A stretch of DNA of 64,000 bases. It comes from Dendrocalamus latiflorus (taxonomy: Eukaryota; Streptophyta; Magnoliopsida; Poales; Poaceae). The notes under the pieces are model-generated. The model was not told where the DNA came from, did no database searches, and saw nothing but the letters and a program-made list of their open reading frames with translations. The number at the start of each line of letters is the position of its first letter. Positions within the stretch are counted from its first letter, which is position 1. The stretch covers positions 28,423,071-28,487,070 of the forward strand of contig CM029660.1 in the NCBI GenBank assembly GCA_017311315.1. The letters are read 5' to 3'. Below are positions 10,933 to 21,595 of this stretch, in pieces. Position numbers and translations under genes: made by a program.

Positions 10933-12388
10933 TGGCTCAGTTTTTTCATCAGATGATAAGGCCCAGTAAATCGAGAAGTGCCGACTAGCCCCAGACAGTC
11001 CTGGTATCTCAATGAGCGCTAAGGTTTGGGTATTCTAAAGCTGAATGGGCTCTGACAGCAACTACTTTTTTCTCTTTTTATTTTCCCTTGGATTGTCTTG
11101 ACCCTAGGTTTTGGGCTATTTAAACACTGCAGTCTGTAGGATTTTGGTGGTGACATACTCATGATGACTATGGCTTCGTCTAGACAATCGGAACGTAACT
11201 ACACGCACATGCATGCAAATGAAAATGTAATTTGATGAATGATGCAATCTTGAAAATTTTAATTTCTATACTAATGTAATTGTTGTAATTATTTAAATTC
11301 TTGTTGTAATTCTTGTGTTCATATTTATTCAATTGTTGTGATGATTTTACTTTGCTTGCGCTGAGTTGTAATTACTGCGATGTAATTAAGTGCATTGTAA
11401 TTATTCTATTTGTTTCTTAATTATTTTTAATTAAGTTAATTACACTGTTTACTTTAATTAAGAGCGAGGGTTGCTTCATTGATCCTCTTTTTACCTTTGT
11501 ACAGCTCAATTGCAAGACAATTGGGATCTTTCTGAATTATGAGTGATAGTTCTTGCACATTCAGCCATCCGAAATTAGGAAGAGCTATTGCTGGTTTCTG
11601 ACATCTTGTAATCAGACGTGCTGGACTGCTTGCGTCAAGAAATTTAGAAAATTTACAAGAAAAATATTCAGATTAGGGTGCTACTGTCCAACAGAGTATA
11701 TTTGCAGGTTGTAGAAACATGGCCTGTCTCTCGATCTGTTCTGCCACAACTGAAACAATTATTTTAAGTACCCCCCCTGTTCATTGCATATGCATTCAGT
11801 TCAGGTGTTGGTGCCTAAATTGGAGACCTTTAGCCCGTCTCATTAGCAACTACGGCATCTGCAGAAACGATATACAAATGCGCAAGCCTAATAGGCGGCG
11901 CCAACGCGAATCTGCAGTACATATAGTTTGCTTCCAATACGTAGTGTGGATTCCAGCTCCTGCTGTATCATTGCGGTGAGCCTATGATTGCAAATGCGGC
12001 ACCAAGAACAATACAATACACACAACAAGATGTCAAAGATCTTCAAAAGCTATCTGCAAAGAGATGTACTTTGCATCTTAACTGAATATACTAGTACATC
12101 ACACTGCTTGTTTAACATCTCTGTGTCCCAACTCCAAGATCATGCAGAGGTACCAAGCGAGCCACAATCTTAATGTCACTTAAATGGCCTGAGTAAGATC
12201 GGTACTTTCTTACATGGGCTCGGGTACTAACTCCGAGTCCATTCAGAACAAGTGGTCATCTTCCTGTGTTGAGCTGCTGAACCCAACAACCAACTGATCG
12301 TCGCATCAGCTACACTACCTCTGCAGGCTAACGTCTGACGAACATGGACTCTAAAATACAGATTATTCACCGGCTACTGATGCTCACA
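10933..12388. other. Intergenic stretch; possible 3' flank of the DUF4228 gene
   Basis: No complete gene is recognised. 11215-11460 is AT-rich with recurring TTGTAATT. 11465-11650 contains a minus-strand open segment listed separately. The part nearest 12388 is probably the 3' UTR of the minus-strand DUF4228 gene; no clear polyadenylation signal could be fixed. Confidence 0.4.
11465..11650 (-). other. Unidentified exon-like open segment
   Basis: On the minus strand about 62 codons are open without a start (a fragment reads ALPNFGWLNVQELSLI), with protein-like composition. I do not recognise the family. It could be an exon remnant or chance; there is no adjacent recognisable coding partner. 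Confidence 0.25.
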
Positions 12389-13842
12389 TCAGCTACTGAC
12401 TTCGGCGATGCTGTTCAGAGAAGGGCGCCAGTGGCGATGCCTAGAATGTGCCGCCGAGTTGCTCCGGTGGCTGTCCCTGTCTTGCTGCGCCAACTGCAAC
12501 CAGATGGACGGCAGTAGAGTAATCAGAACATAGTACTAAATCATGTATCTCTTGTTTAAAGATCAAATGAGGAATGATTCTTCCGGTCCATTAGTTCGTA
12601 GTTGTTAAGACTATTGGATGACCGGCCTTCTTGGCTTATCTGTTATCACCATTTTGCTAGGCCCCATATTTTTCTTGTATCTGACATTTTGGTTGGAGAA
12701 TGTCAAACTTGTGGAGGTAGCAGAATATTATCCATCCCTACCTTTTCCATGTGGTGTGATGGAAGCAAGATGGCGCCTAAAGTACACTTTGGTTTGAGAA
12801 CAATCTGTCCACTATATATATAAGCAGCTATGATATCATGTTTAGAGTACATTATTAACTTATTCCTTGTACCTTGATCAGGTATTATATGATATCCTTA
12901 GTAATTAAATTAGTTAGTTGGTTAGGTACTAGTGTGTCATAAGGTATACAATTAGGAGGGTGGCCAACTAAACATACTGGAATGAGCTATGGTCCAAGTT
13001 ACCTCATATATACTGAAAGATTAGAAGGTTAACCAAGTAGGTGCTTACCTACTCTTATTTTTCATTCAAACAAAAACTTATTGGATAATAAGGATTGAGA
13101 AGAAAAACATACCCATGTGAGCTGCGAACTCAGATAGAACAATACAAACAGTAAAATTTCCCAAAACAGAGAGGATGGGAGCAATACAATCAGTTTTATG
13201 TTGAAAAAAATTTAGATAGAAATTCCTATTGAGGAAGGATAATTTGCAAATAACACTATATCCCAATGAAATCCATGTACCGCTAATCAAATTGATGTAG
13301 TAGTAGTAGTAGCAGTAAAGAACAGATGCGAAGAACATGAAAACATGGGAGGAAATTAAACAGCAATGGATGGTCAAGAAGCTATATACCTGATCAAGGC
13401 TCTCAACCAGCTGCGCCTGGTCATGACCGGTAGAATTGATCCTCCCTCCGGCCTGCTTCGATTCCAGCTGCTGCTGCGCCCTCCTGGTCTTCTCCTCCTT
13501 CCTCGCCTGGAGCGCCTTGGTGACCTCGGCGACGGTGATGAGGCGGTAGGCGTGGCCGAGCAGCAGCGTGTCCTGGGGCTTGAGCAGCTTCACGCGCGTC
13601 AGCCGCACCGTGCCACGCTGCTGCTCCTCGCCCTGGTTGTCACCCTCTTTCTGCTGCTGCTGCTGCGGGTGAGGGTGCGTCTGCTTCTCCTCTGCGACGC
13701 TGAGGGTGACGAACGCGACATAGTGGCCCGGGTTGGCGCGCATGAGCTCGGCCGCGCTGGTGGCCCAGTAGAGCCGCTCCACCCGCCCGCCCGGGTGCTG
13801 CACCACCACCGGCGCCGCCTCCGCCGCCTGGCAGTTCCCCAT
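12389..13842 (-). CDS. DUF4228 (PADRE) domain protein, two exons, 185 aa
   Basis: Exon 1 is 13842-13390 (ATG to a CAG|GTATAT donor, 151 codons). Exon 2 is 12493-12389, after a TTGCAG acceptor, ending in TGA. Both sites are phase 0, and the 896-nt intron contains a TAG trinucleotide run near 13297. The protein starts MGNCQAAEA, a good N-myristoylation signal (Gly2) with Cys4 available for palmitoylation, so membrane attachment is likely. The family core follows (VVQHPGGRVERLYW, ANPGHYVAFVTL, RLTRVKLLKPQDTLLLGHAYRLI, VTKALQARK). Exon 2 carries the conserved tail RHRHWRPSLNSI, which confirms the splice. A Gln/Glu-rich linker with five consecutive Gln lies near residues 58-78. DUF4228 proteins are plant-specific and often respond to pathogen or abiotic stress; the biochemical function is unknown. 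The gene looks intact. Confidence 0.92.
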
Positions 13843-14236
13843 CCGCCCCGCTCGCTTCTTGCCGTCCCCTACGCGCGTATGGAGGGATGGGCGGACAGGG
13901 GAGATCGACGAGTTGGTGGCGGCGGCGGGTAGTAATATGATTTATGAAGCGGCGGTGGCCGCGCGGGTGGGTGGTACTAACGACCGAGAAGACGATGCTG
14001 CTGCATGGATGGAGCAGCGGTCTCGTCTGCGACTACTCGATCTGCCGTTGGCGTTGGCGTTTGGCCGAGGCGGGCAGCGTGTTATGTGTGCCGCGCCCGC
14101 GTGCGGCGTGTAGGAGCTGACGAGCGGTGGTACATTAACGCTGCGGTAGCGGTAGCACGTACTACTCCGGTACGAACCAGCGATCCTACCTGGGATCCCC
14201 CGTGGGCTGTGGCCGTGGGAGCTTAGCAGCCTACGC
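13843..14236. promoter_or_regulatory. Presumed promoter and 5' UTR of the DUF4228 gene
   Basis: GC-rich flank upstream of the minus-strand ATG. A weak TATA-like minus-strand CATAAATCAT lies near 13940-13950. ORFs here in other frames are GC-driven and not supported. The hAT MITE begins 400 bp upstream of the ATG. Confidence 0.35.
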
Positions 14237-14244
14237 TACACGAG

Positions 14245-14806
14245 TAGAGATGGCAATGGGTACCCGATACCCGAATACCCGACGGGTTTTATCCGATAAA
14301 GAGACGGGTATGGAAAATTTTATGTACCCATGGGTATGTTATTGGGCGAAATCCTCTACCCGCCGGGTAGGCGGGTGCGGGTGTGGGTATATACTACCCA
14401 TACCCGCCTACCCGCGGGTAATGAATACCCGCATTAGACAACTAGACATCCCACTCAAATGTTAATTTTATTATCTACTTGTTGTTGATTGTTTATTTGT
14501 TTGTCATATGTTGATATGATCATGTCAAGTATGTTTATGTGATGTACTAATTTTGATCATTAGACGCTTTTGTGCTTGGCATGTATGATTAATGAATGTC
14601 TAAATTGATGATATTCTTATGTGTTGAACCGGGTATACTTGCGGGTACGGGTTACCCGTCGGGTAGTAATACCCGCGCGGGTACGGGTATGAGTAAATTT
14701 TCCTACCCGCGTGCGGATACGGGTAACCCGACGGGTAAATTTACACCTAGCGGGTACGGGTATGGAATGGCAATACCCGATGGGTATTTACCCGTTGCCA
14801 TCTCTA
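14245..14806. mobile_element. hAT-type MITE with 8-bp target duplication
   Basis: A 562-bp element with terminal inverted repeats TAGAGATGGCAA(T/C)GGGTA, flanked by perfect 8-bp duplications TACACGAG at 14237-14244 and 14807-14814, which is diagnostic of hAT. Both subterminal regions are packed with ACCCG/CGGGT motifs (for example TACCCGCGGGTA), while the middle (14450-14620) is AT-rich. There is no coding capacity. It sits in the upstream region of the DUF4228 gene and is related to 30025-30543. Confidence 0.93.
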
Positions 14807-15006
14807 TACACGAGCCATTGATAGCGCCCCGTTTTGCAAAAAAGGCGAAACAGACGGTCTGCGGCTCTGTGTGCATCCGCTGTTGGAATTTTTTTAGTAC
14901 ATTTTACTGGTAAGAGAAGAATAGTAGTAAAAATTAAATTTAATCATTGATTTATGAGGGCATAATAATTTTTTTTTGTAAATCCTATTTTTTTGTAAAG
15001 TATTGC

Positions 15007-15208
15007 TATACAACACTCGACTGTTTTTGAGGACAAAAACAGTCAGATTGATCTGGGACGTTAGATTTCCATCCAACAGATCCACCCATACAAGCCACCC
15101 TCCAAAAAAAATGACCCTCTCCAAAAAAATAATCTAGGACGTTGGATCTCCATCTAACGGCTCAAAATCTGACTGTTTTTGTTTTCAAAAACAGTCGAAT
15201 GTTGTATA
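15007..15208. mobile_element. MITE with ~43-bp TIRs containing nested inverted repeats
   Basis: About 202 bp. The termini read TATACAACACTCGACTG on the left and TATACAACATTCGACTG (reverse complement) on the right, and similarity continues for about 43 bp. Each arm itself folds, because ACTGTTTTTG is followed by CAAAAACAGT. Similar TTTTTTGTAA(A/G)GTATT phrases flank both sides, but the exact target duplication is not resolved, so the superfamily is left open. Confidence 0.75.
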
Positions 15209-15281
15209 AACGCTCCCTTTTTTGTAAGGGTATTATGAACTTTTCCTACAAACCTATTATTAATTCTTTCCATTGCCACCG

Positions 15282-15905
15282 CCCCCGCCTTCCTTCATCA
15301 CCTCCACTTGGGTGGCCATGGAGAATGTCTGTGACAAATTGTGCTTGTCCCACCCATGTAACCACACTGATCTTTTCCTTGAGCTACCAGCTCCATGGGT
15401 TATTGGAGTCGTCGTCGAGCACCCACATCTCTATCTTGCCGGTCGACGGCTCGATGGTGAAGGTGCAAAGCCTGCCGCCGAACAACGCGCCGATTCATGC
15501 CATTGTTAGATCCATTGATCCTCAGTGTTCTGGCGCCTCTGTTAACCAGAACTTCTCCTGTGTTGTATCGAACATGAGCAGCTGCAGCCTTCCTGAGTCC
15601 GACTGCACTAACCATAGCAGGTTGCCATGTAGGCTAATGAAGCTAGCCTTGTTTATCATCATAGAGATCTTCGATGGTTGCACATGTGTAGAGCTATCAT
15701 CTTCCAGAAGGGGAAGCTCGCGCCAAATGGCATCTCCGACCCTTAGGATCGAGCAGGTGGTCGAGACCATCAGGTGATCACCTATAGTTTCACCGAAGGT
15801 GGAAGTGCCTCATCGCCGGGTGCGCGTAGGCACCGATGATCTGGCCATGGTCGGCCGGGCTAGAGACGGTGGTGACCACTTTGACGCTCACCATGTCTGA
15901 CATCC
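15282..15905 (-). pseudogene. F-box-associated domain protein fragment (grass family)
   Basis: Minus-strand pieces in order: DMVSVKVVTTVSSPADHGQ, then GDAIWRELPLLEDDSSTHV with HGNLLWLVQSDSGRL, then GGRLCTFTIEPSTGKIEMWV and DDDSNNPWSW. These resemble the C-terminal region of the large grass F-box protein families. Stops interrupt near 15780 and after NPWSW, and the frame shifts near 15520. No F-box domain is seen upstream. It is a decayed fragment, and family assignment is by recognition only. Confidence 0.6.
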
Positions 15906-16135
15906 GTAGGATCTTGTTTTCTTTACAATTTTACCCTTTTTAGGATTCTACTGCTAGTACTGTCAGCGGCAGTAGAACTAAATCTTAACTAATCTGATCC
16001 ATTGAATAAAAAAAATGGATAGCTCATATTCATTCTAGGTTACCGTAAAAGAGCTAGTTGTTAAACCCTCTTCCCTACTGTTGCGTTGAATGCCTTCCAA
16101 GATCGAAAGAACAGTTTGCAATCCCTCCCTACGCT

Positions 16136-16360
16136 AGAATTTTTTAAATAATCTTTTTTATATTTTGAATTACAGTAATATACCCATGTTTTTTTTATTT
16201 CACAGATCATGGTTGGGCGATATGGGCAAGTCGCCCAACCATTAGGCGACACGAGACCAAGTCGCCCAACGGTTGGGCAACGTGCCCATGTCACCCTACC
16301 GTGGGTCACTTAATTTGGTTGAGCGATTTAGCCCTAGTCGCCCGACAGTTGGGCTATTTA
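16136..16360. repeat. Left TIR and subterminal repeats of the MULE
   Basis: 16136-16205 is the AT-rich TIR that matches the reverse complement of 21508-21586. 16205-16360 carries several GTTGGGCGA/TCGCCCAAC motifs in both orientations. Subterminal arrays of this kind often bind transposase in Mutator and CACTA systems; that role is inferred here. Confidence 0.8.
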
Positions 16361-16829
16361 AAATAATAATAATAGTTTTATTTTATTAAGCCGAGATAAA
16401 TAATTGTGAGGGAGTAAATGGCAATACTTGTAGGTAATACATTTAGCAAATCCTATTTATAGGTTATTTTTTTGAAATAAAAGGGCAGACAATCTTGGTT
16501 GGTCCGTTTGTGATTTTCATAGATTCTGAATGGTACAAAATTTGTTAGACTCGCAATAATATTTTGTGATCATTGTATGTTGTTGTATTACGATAAATTT
16601 CTAAAAAAAAATTATGAGGACGATTAAGCTAGCAATGATTCGTAAGTAGGAAGGTAAGTAATATTATGATGCAACAAGGAATTCATATATGGAGGAGAAC
16701 TTCAGAAAAATGGCATAAGAAAAACAACATGACAGTTGATCCGACAAAAGGGTTACATGGCACGCGGGCTAAGGAACCAAGGATGGTACACGCATGCCTT
16801 TAGGGAACTAGAAATACATGGGACATATG

Positions 16830-17620
16830 GACTAAGATGATCAAACTACTGCATGGAACAAGGCCATTTTCCCTTCCTCTGGAGGTCAGCGTTGTAGTCC
16901 TCGCCGGCGGCCCTGGTCCTGGCCGCCAGTTCATGCTTTCTCTTGCACTCCTTCTCACGAGCCTTGCACTCCCTGTGCCTGCACACCTCCAGCTAGCTGA
17001 GCTTGCGTCTCCCGCCAGATATGCTCACTTCGTTCTTCGATGCGTCGCCACTACTCCATCCTTTCACGTGCTATTTAGGTGTCCCACTCCTCACAATCAA
17101 GAGTCCACTAGTCATGCAAATGGATCTCCCGGTCGATCCATTTATGGTAGGCACATAGCGGATCCGAAGACTACGGGAAGAGGGGAGAACTTGTTAGTGC
17201 ATACCATACAAGAGAACTGGTAGGGGAATATATTGTAACCCATTCTTACCGTGATGTCGATAGCAGACCGTGTCCCAATGCCAGTCGGGATAGTCCGAGG
17301 CGTAGTTACCGCAACCCTAGTAACGCATGCATAAACTCAACCACTCCTTGGACTTGAAGAACTTGCATGCATCTCTGCACCAGCAGAGAGGGGATGTCTC
17401 CCCCACGGGCGGTTCTTGTGGCGAATGCTCCATGGGTTGGGGTTAGAGGTACGGGGGGCTTCACTTCGGTAACATGGCCTCTTGGACGCTCCGCTTGTTC
17501 ATCTTGGGCTGCAGCAGCCCTTGATCTCCTCCCATTACTTCTCCATACTAGCGATGTAGTGTTGCAGTCGTGGTGTGGGAAAACACGCTATGGAAGGGGT
17601 AGTACTTATAGACCAAGCCA
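16830..17620 (-). other. Possible second ORF remnant of the MULE
   Basis: This GC-richer segment downstream of the transposase shows minus-strand fragments with Arg/Glu-rich helical character (RRIEERSEHIWRE, CKAREKECKRKHELAARTRA) in two frames with stops. It could be a degenerate accessory gene or captured host sequence. The family is not recognised. Confidence 0.25.
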
Positions 17621-17739
17621 GCATGGCGTATGCTTGACAAGTTCAATTCGGTTTGGGTAAATTCGCATCTGTGAGGCAGCAGCACACCGAACGATTCTTG
17701 GACCAGCATAGCATCACGTCGCTACACAAAGCTGCCCCG

Positions 17740-17956
17740 TTTGGTCTTATCATTGCGCAACGCTGTCTTGTTTGGTCTTGTCACTGCGAAAGACTATCTC
17801 GTTTGGTCTTGTTACTACGTAAGGCTATTATGTTTGGTCTTGTCACCATGCAAGGCTATCTTATTTGGTCTTATCACCTCACAAGGCTATCTCATTTGGT
17901 CTTGTCACTGTGCAAGGTTGTCTCGTTTGGTCTTGTCGCTACGCAAGACTGGCAAA
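17740..17956. repeat. 31-bp tandem repeat, seven copies
   Basis: Seven units of 31 bp, each beginning TTTGGTCTTGTCACTGCG and ending AAGGCTATCTCG or close. Leu/Val-rich ORFs across it come from the repeat. Confidence 0.85.
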
Positions 17957-18270
17957 TAAAGTTAAAGTTTGCAAATGAAGTTACAACTGGATAGAATTTT
18001 TACTCTTAATACCACTACACACACAACAACAAGTGGTGCTGCACTTCACGGATTGACACTACAAATAAAGTTAAAGTTTGCAAATGAAATTACAATCGGA
18101 TAGCATTTTTACTCTTAATACCACTACACACATAACAAGAAGTGATGTTGCACTTAACAGATTGACACTACAAATGAAGTTAAAGTTTGCAAATAAAGTT
18201 ACAACATCATAGCATTGTTACTCTTAATACCACTACACACATAACAAGAAGTGGTGCTGCTACTTGTCGG
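17954..18270. repeat. 109-bp tandem repeat, about 2.9 copies, reaching the transposase stop codon
   Basis: Units start at 17954, 18063 and 18172 with CAAAT(A/G)AAGTTAAAGTTTGC. The last unit runs into the transposase stop codon (18260-18262), so the array looks like repeated duplication of the immediate 3' UTR of the transposase gene. Confidence 0.88.
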
Positions 18271-20847
18271 CAGGCGCCTTGCATCTTCTGGCAGTGTGGC
18301 CTTCCTGGCCACAGCGGCCACAATGTCTACCCACCGCTCCAGCTTCCCCTTCATTCATATTGTTCCTAGTGCAACGACTCTGCCGACGGCCCTTCCCACC
18401 CTTCAAAAGGTCCAGACCCGAAATCCAAGCTCTCTGTGCAATATCCGACATGGCAAAGTTACCCATAACCCTGAAGCCTCCTAGCTCACCGCACCACACC
18501 TGCAACACCCTTTTCTTCATGAAGTACTCCAACATAAAGTTCGATGGGTCCATGTTGATAGTCCCACATGAGGTAATGACATGAGAGCATGGCTTATGAA
18601 AGAGCTTTGGCTTATTATATGTGTAGCTAGGTTTGTTCACATGATCTCCAAGGCACACCTCGTCATGAAGATCATGTGCAACTAACCCTTGTTGGTCTTG
18701 GCCTGCATGTATGATGTGATCTTCGAGCAATACGGTGTATGTGGGTTGGCTACATGAAGTGCTACATTTGCATGCCTTTCCCTGAAATATTTGTACCTTG
18801 TAGAATGCCTTCAACGATGGTGATGAGGGGCTGAGAATAGACACCCCTAAGAACTCAGTTGTATACCTCCGCAAGGTTAGTGGTCATTATGCTATACCTC
18901 GCATCGTCCATGTTGTGCACTTCTCCAATGGCTCGGCCTCAATCCAATGGGAGAAGCATTTGATATTCCTCGAGGTCCTCCACGTCACAGGGAGGGTCAA
19001 GCTTCGGCAATGGTGTGAGGCGTTCGGGTTGCGCTGCCCCTGGAATGGTTGTCGCTTGTTCATCTCGACGATGTGCTTCCTGGTGTGCTCCTCCAACAAC
19101 TCCCACAGCGCATCAAATTTACGCTGCTGGTTTTGTATAGCTAGTCTATTGATCAGCTTCATCAATGGTTGCTACGGGAACTACTTAAAGAAGTTGGCCT
19201 CCAGATGGTGAATGCATCATCCATTCCTCATGTCTGGCCAAGGGAATGACTCCTCTGGGTCTTGCTAAAGTTTTCTTATGGCCTTCATCATCCTAGAGTG
19301 TCGATCATGGATTATATAAACATCCGGATGTGCCTCAACTGCTCCCTCATTTACATGTTGAAGGAACCACAATTAGCTGTTGAAATTTTCATTTTCGATG
19401 AATGCAATAGCCAAGGGCAGAATCTAATTGTTGCCATCAACGCCAATTACTGTCAGGATCGGCCGCCTGTATTTGCCTGTTAGAAACGTCCCATCTACTG
19501 AGATCACTGGTAACATGCGCCTGAAAGAGTCAATGCAAGCACCAAAGGCTAAGAAGGCCCTCTGCAAAACCAGGTAACCGGGTGGTCTTCTGGATGGCTG
19601 TCCTTTGCAGCAATGTTTGTGCTCAGGTTCCTGTCCAATAGCATCTCGAGCATACGAGGAAGGTTATCATAAGCCGTCTCAAAAGAATCAAACCTTCTTT
19701 CCAAAGCCTTCTACTTCGCATGCCATGCCTTGGCGTAGCTAATCTTGTACTTAAATTTTTGCTCAATAGCCACTATGATGTGTTTGGCCTCCAGGTCCTT
19801 GTTCTTCACTATCTCACCGTACATGACATTGGCTATGAAGGTGGATGTTAGGTTGCGATGATTTGGCAAAACACTACTGAGCACGCAGATGTGTCTCTTC
19901 ACCTTCGAGATAATCCAGTGAGTTTTGTACTTAGGTCTGTGTAAGTCCACATGCCAAGGGTAGCCAACCTACTCGCAGACCACAATGTACTGCTCCTGGC
20001 TGGAGTTTAGGACCTGAAATATCTGCTGCATGGACAAAGTCCATAGCTTATTGGCATCCTGTAGTGATCTCTTGTCAGCAAACATTGCATGAAACCGAAC
20101 CTCCGTACCATGGTACTCTCACAGTGAATCATGATGGTCATGCGTAAAAATACCCTCAACATCCACCCTATTACATGCCTATGACATGGGACCTTCGTCC
20201 TCATCAGAAGAGTCATTGCCATCCTCTTCGAAAGCTTTCTCCTTGGCCCAGGCCATCCGGTCATCGATCTCCATCTGACGTACTATGCTATCGACATACT
20301 CCCCTGTGTCTGCCTGTCCAGTGGGCTCAGCTTGCATGGTGTGACCTTCCTGATATACCGCAACAACATCTGCATCTGCCTGTCGGGTGGGCTCAGTGTG
20401 CAGTATGCGATATTCTATTTCTTCCCCTGCAAAATCACCCACCGCATCCTCTTGATGAACCACGTGTTGCACGCCCAAGCTGCTCCCACCAACTAGACCT
20501 CTTGTGACTCCCTTCAGACATGGTTGCACGAGTAGCACACACTCGTAACCACATCGCTGACAGCCTTCTATAAAGCCATTCCATGCAACCATGCACATCA
20601 ACCTCCTCAACTCCCACCGAATGTCTGTGGCAGACCGACTCCAAATCCCATGTAGAACGACACTGTACACCTTGGGGTCCAAGGAGAAGCTGCATGTGAG
20701 CCAGTACAGGACATCTCCGATTATAGCATTCTCCACGTCCGGGAGTGCCATACTGACTTGCGGGAAATCACTCAGGTCAACACCTTATGGACCTTCACGA
20801 ATGGTACCATGACCGTAATTCACTTTTAATGTTGTGGGTTTGGACAT
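18260..20847 (-). pseudogene. MULE transposase (MURA-like) with SWIM and CCHC zinc knuckle
   Basis: The probable start is ATG 20847 (MSKPTTLKVNYGHGTI), followed 20 codons in by a stop, then SMALPDVEN and a long acidic N-terminal region. The MuDR DNA-binding-type part follows (RSLQDANKLWTLSMQQ, VCEYVGYPWHVDLHRPKYKTHWIISKV), then the transposase core with stops near 20165, 20105, 19710 and 19500. The C-terminal blocks are NQNQQRKFDALWELLEEH, RWIEAEPLEK-like, MRRYTTEFLGV, a SWIM-type C-x-C segment near SCGTINMDPSNFMLEYF, and a final zinc knuckle CGRCGQEGHTARRC (CX2CX4HX4C). The order matches plant Mutator transposases. Catalytic acidic residues could not be assigned across the breaks. Confidence 0.85.
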
Positions 20848-21339
20848 AACTGATTTCTCACTGCCAATATTGCCATTTGTCAACATGCATTCACTAAATA
20901 CGTGCTAAATAAATACGTAGCTACATGTTGCCTACATTCGTATAAGGACAAGAACGAATGAGGCTATTACTTTCATGTGAAGACCTTTTCTTCTTATCAA
21001 TGAGCTTCCTTCGTCTTCTTCTCTAACCTCACGAGCTCCTCTCCTCTTCTTCTCTCCTTCTCCTGAGCTGCTCTCCTCTAATTCATGAGCTGCTCTCCTC
21101 TCCTTCACTCCCTCTCTCGAACTTTTCTACTTCTCCCCCTCTCCTTCTCTTCCTCTCCCGAGCTTCTTTGCTTATTCTTTTCTCATGACCATCTCCCCCT
21201 CTTCACTTCCCCTCTCCTTCTCTCCCTCATATTTTCTCCTCTCTAAAGCTCCTCTTGTTCCCTTGCAAGAGAAATAGTGACAGGGAACCTATAAGGGAGT
21301 TGGGTCAAAGAGAAAAGGATGAGCTGGCAGCAAGTAGTC

Positions 21340-21586
21340 GCTCCATCATCAGGCGAGTAGTACTAGTCGCCCAACCGTTGGAACACTAGAGGCACTAGTT
21401 GCCCCATGGCTAGGTAACATGGGCAAGTCGCCCAATTGTTGGGCAACTTTGCCTCGTATTGCCCAATGGTTGGGCAACTTTCCGATGTCGCCCAACCATG
21501 GGGTGATAGATGGTAATTGTATAAAATAAAAAAACACGGGTATATTACTATAATTCAAAATAAAAATAGATTATTTAACAAAATTC
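21340..21586. repeat. Right subterminal repeats and TIR of the MULE
   Basis: 21340-21507 repeats GTCGCCCAACCGTTGG-like motifs in both orientations. 21508-21586 is the AT-rich TIR pairing with the left end. Confidence 0.8.
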
Positions 21587-21595
21587 CCCTACGCT

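Larger units (their letters stand above)
16136..21586 (-). mobile_element. Mutator-like element (MULE), 5.45 kb, autonomous-type but broken
   Basis: The element is bounded by a perfect 9-bp target duplication CCCTACGCT (16127-16135 and 21587-21595), the Mutator hallmark. The termini share TIRs of at least 70 bp (GAATTTT..TTAAATAATC onward). Inside the TIRs lie subterminal blocks (16205-16360 and 21340-21510) full of GTTGGGCGAC and its complement. A MURA-type transposase is encoded on the minus strand at 18260-20847. Downstream of it are two tandem-repeat blocks and a possible second ORF remnant. Breaks in the transposase make this copy inactive unless helped in trans. Confidence 0.92.

Noticed and set aside
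13366..13932. Plus-strand 188-codon Leu/Arg-rich ORF
   Set aside because: Antisense shadow of DUF4228 exon 1.
16837..17223. Plus-strand 128-codon ORF as a gene
   Set aside because: Within the MULE, opposite to the transposase; the minus-strand reading has more protein-like content and itself is broken.
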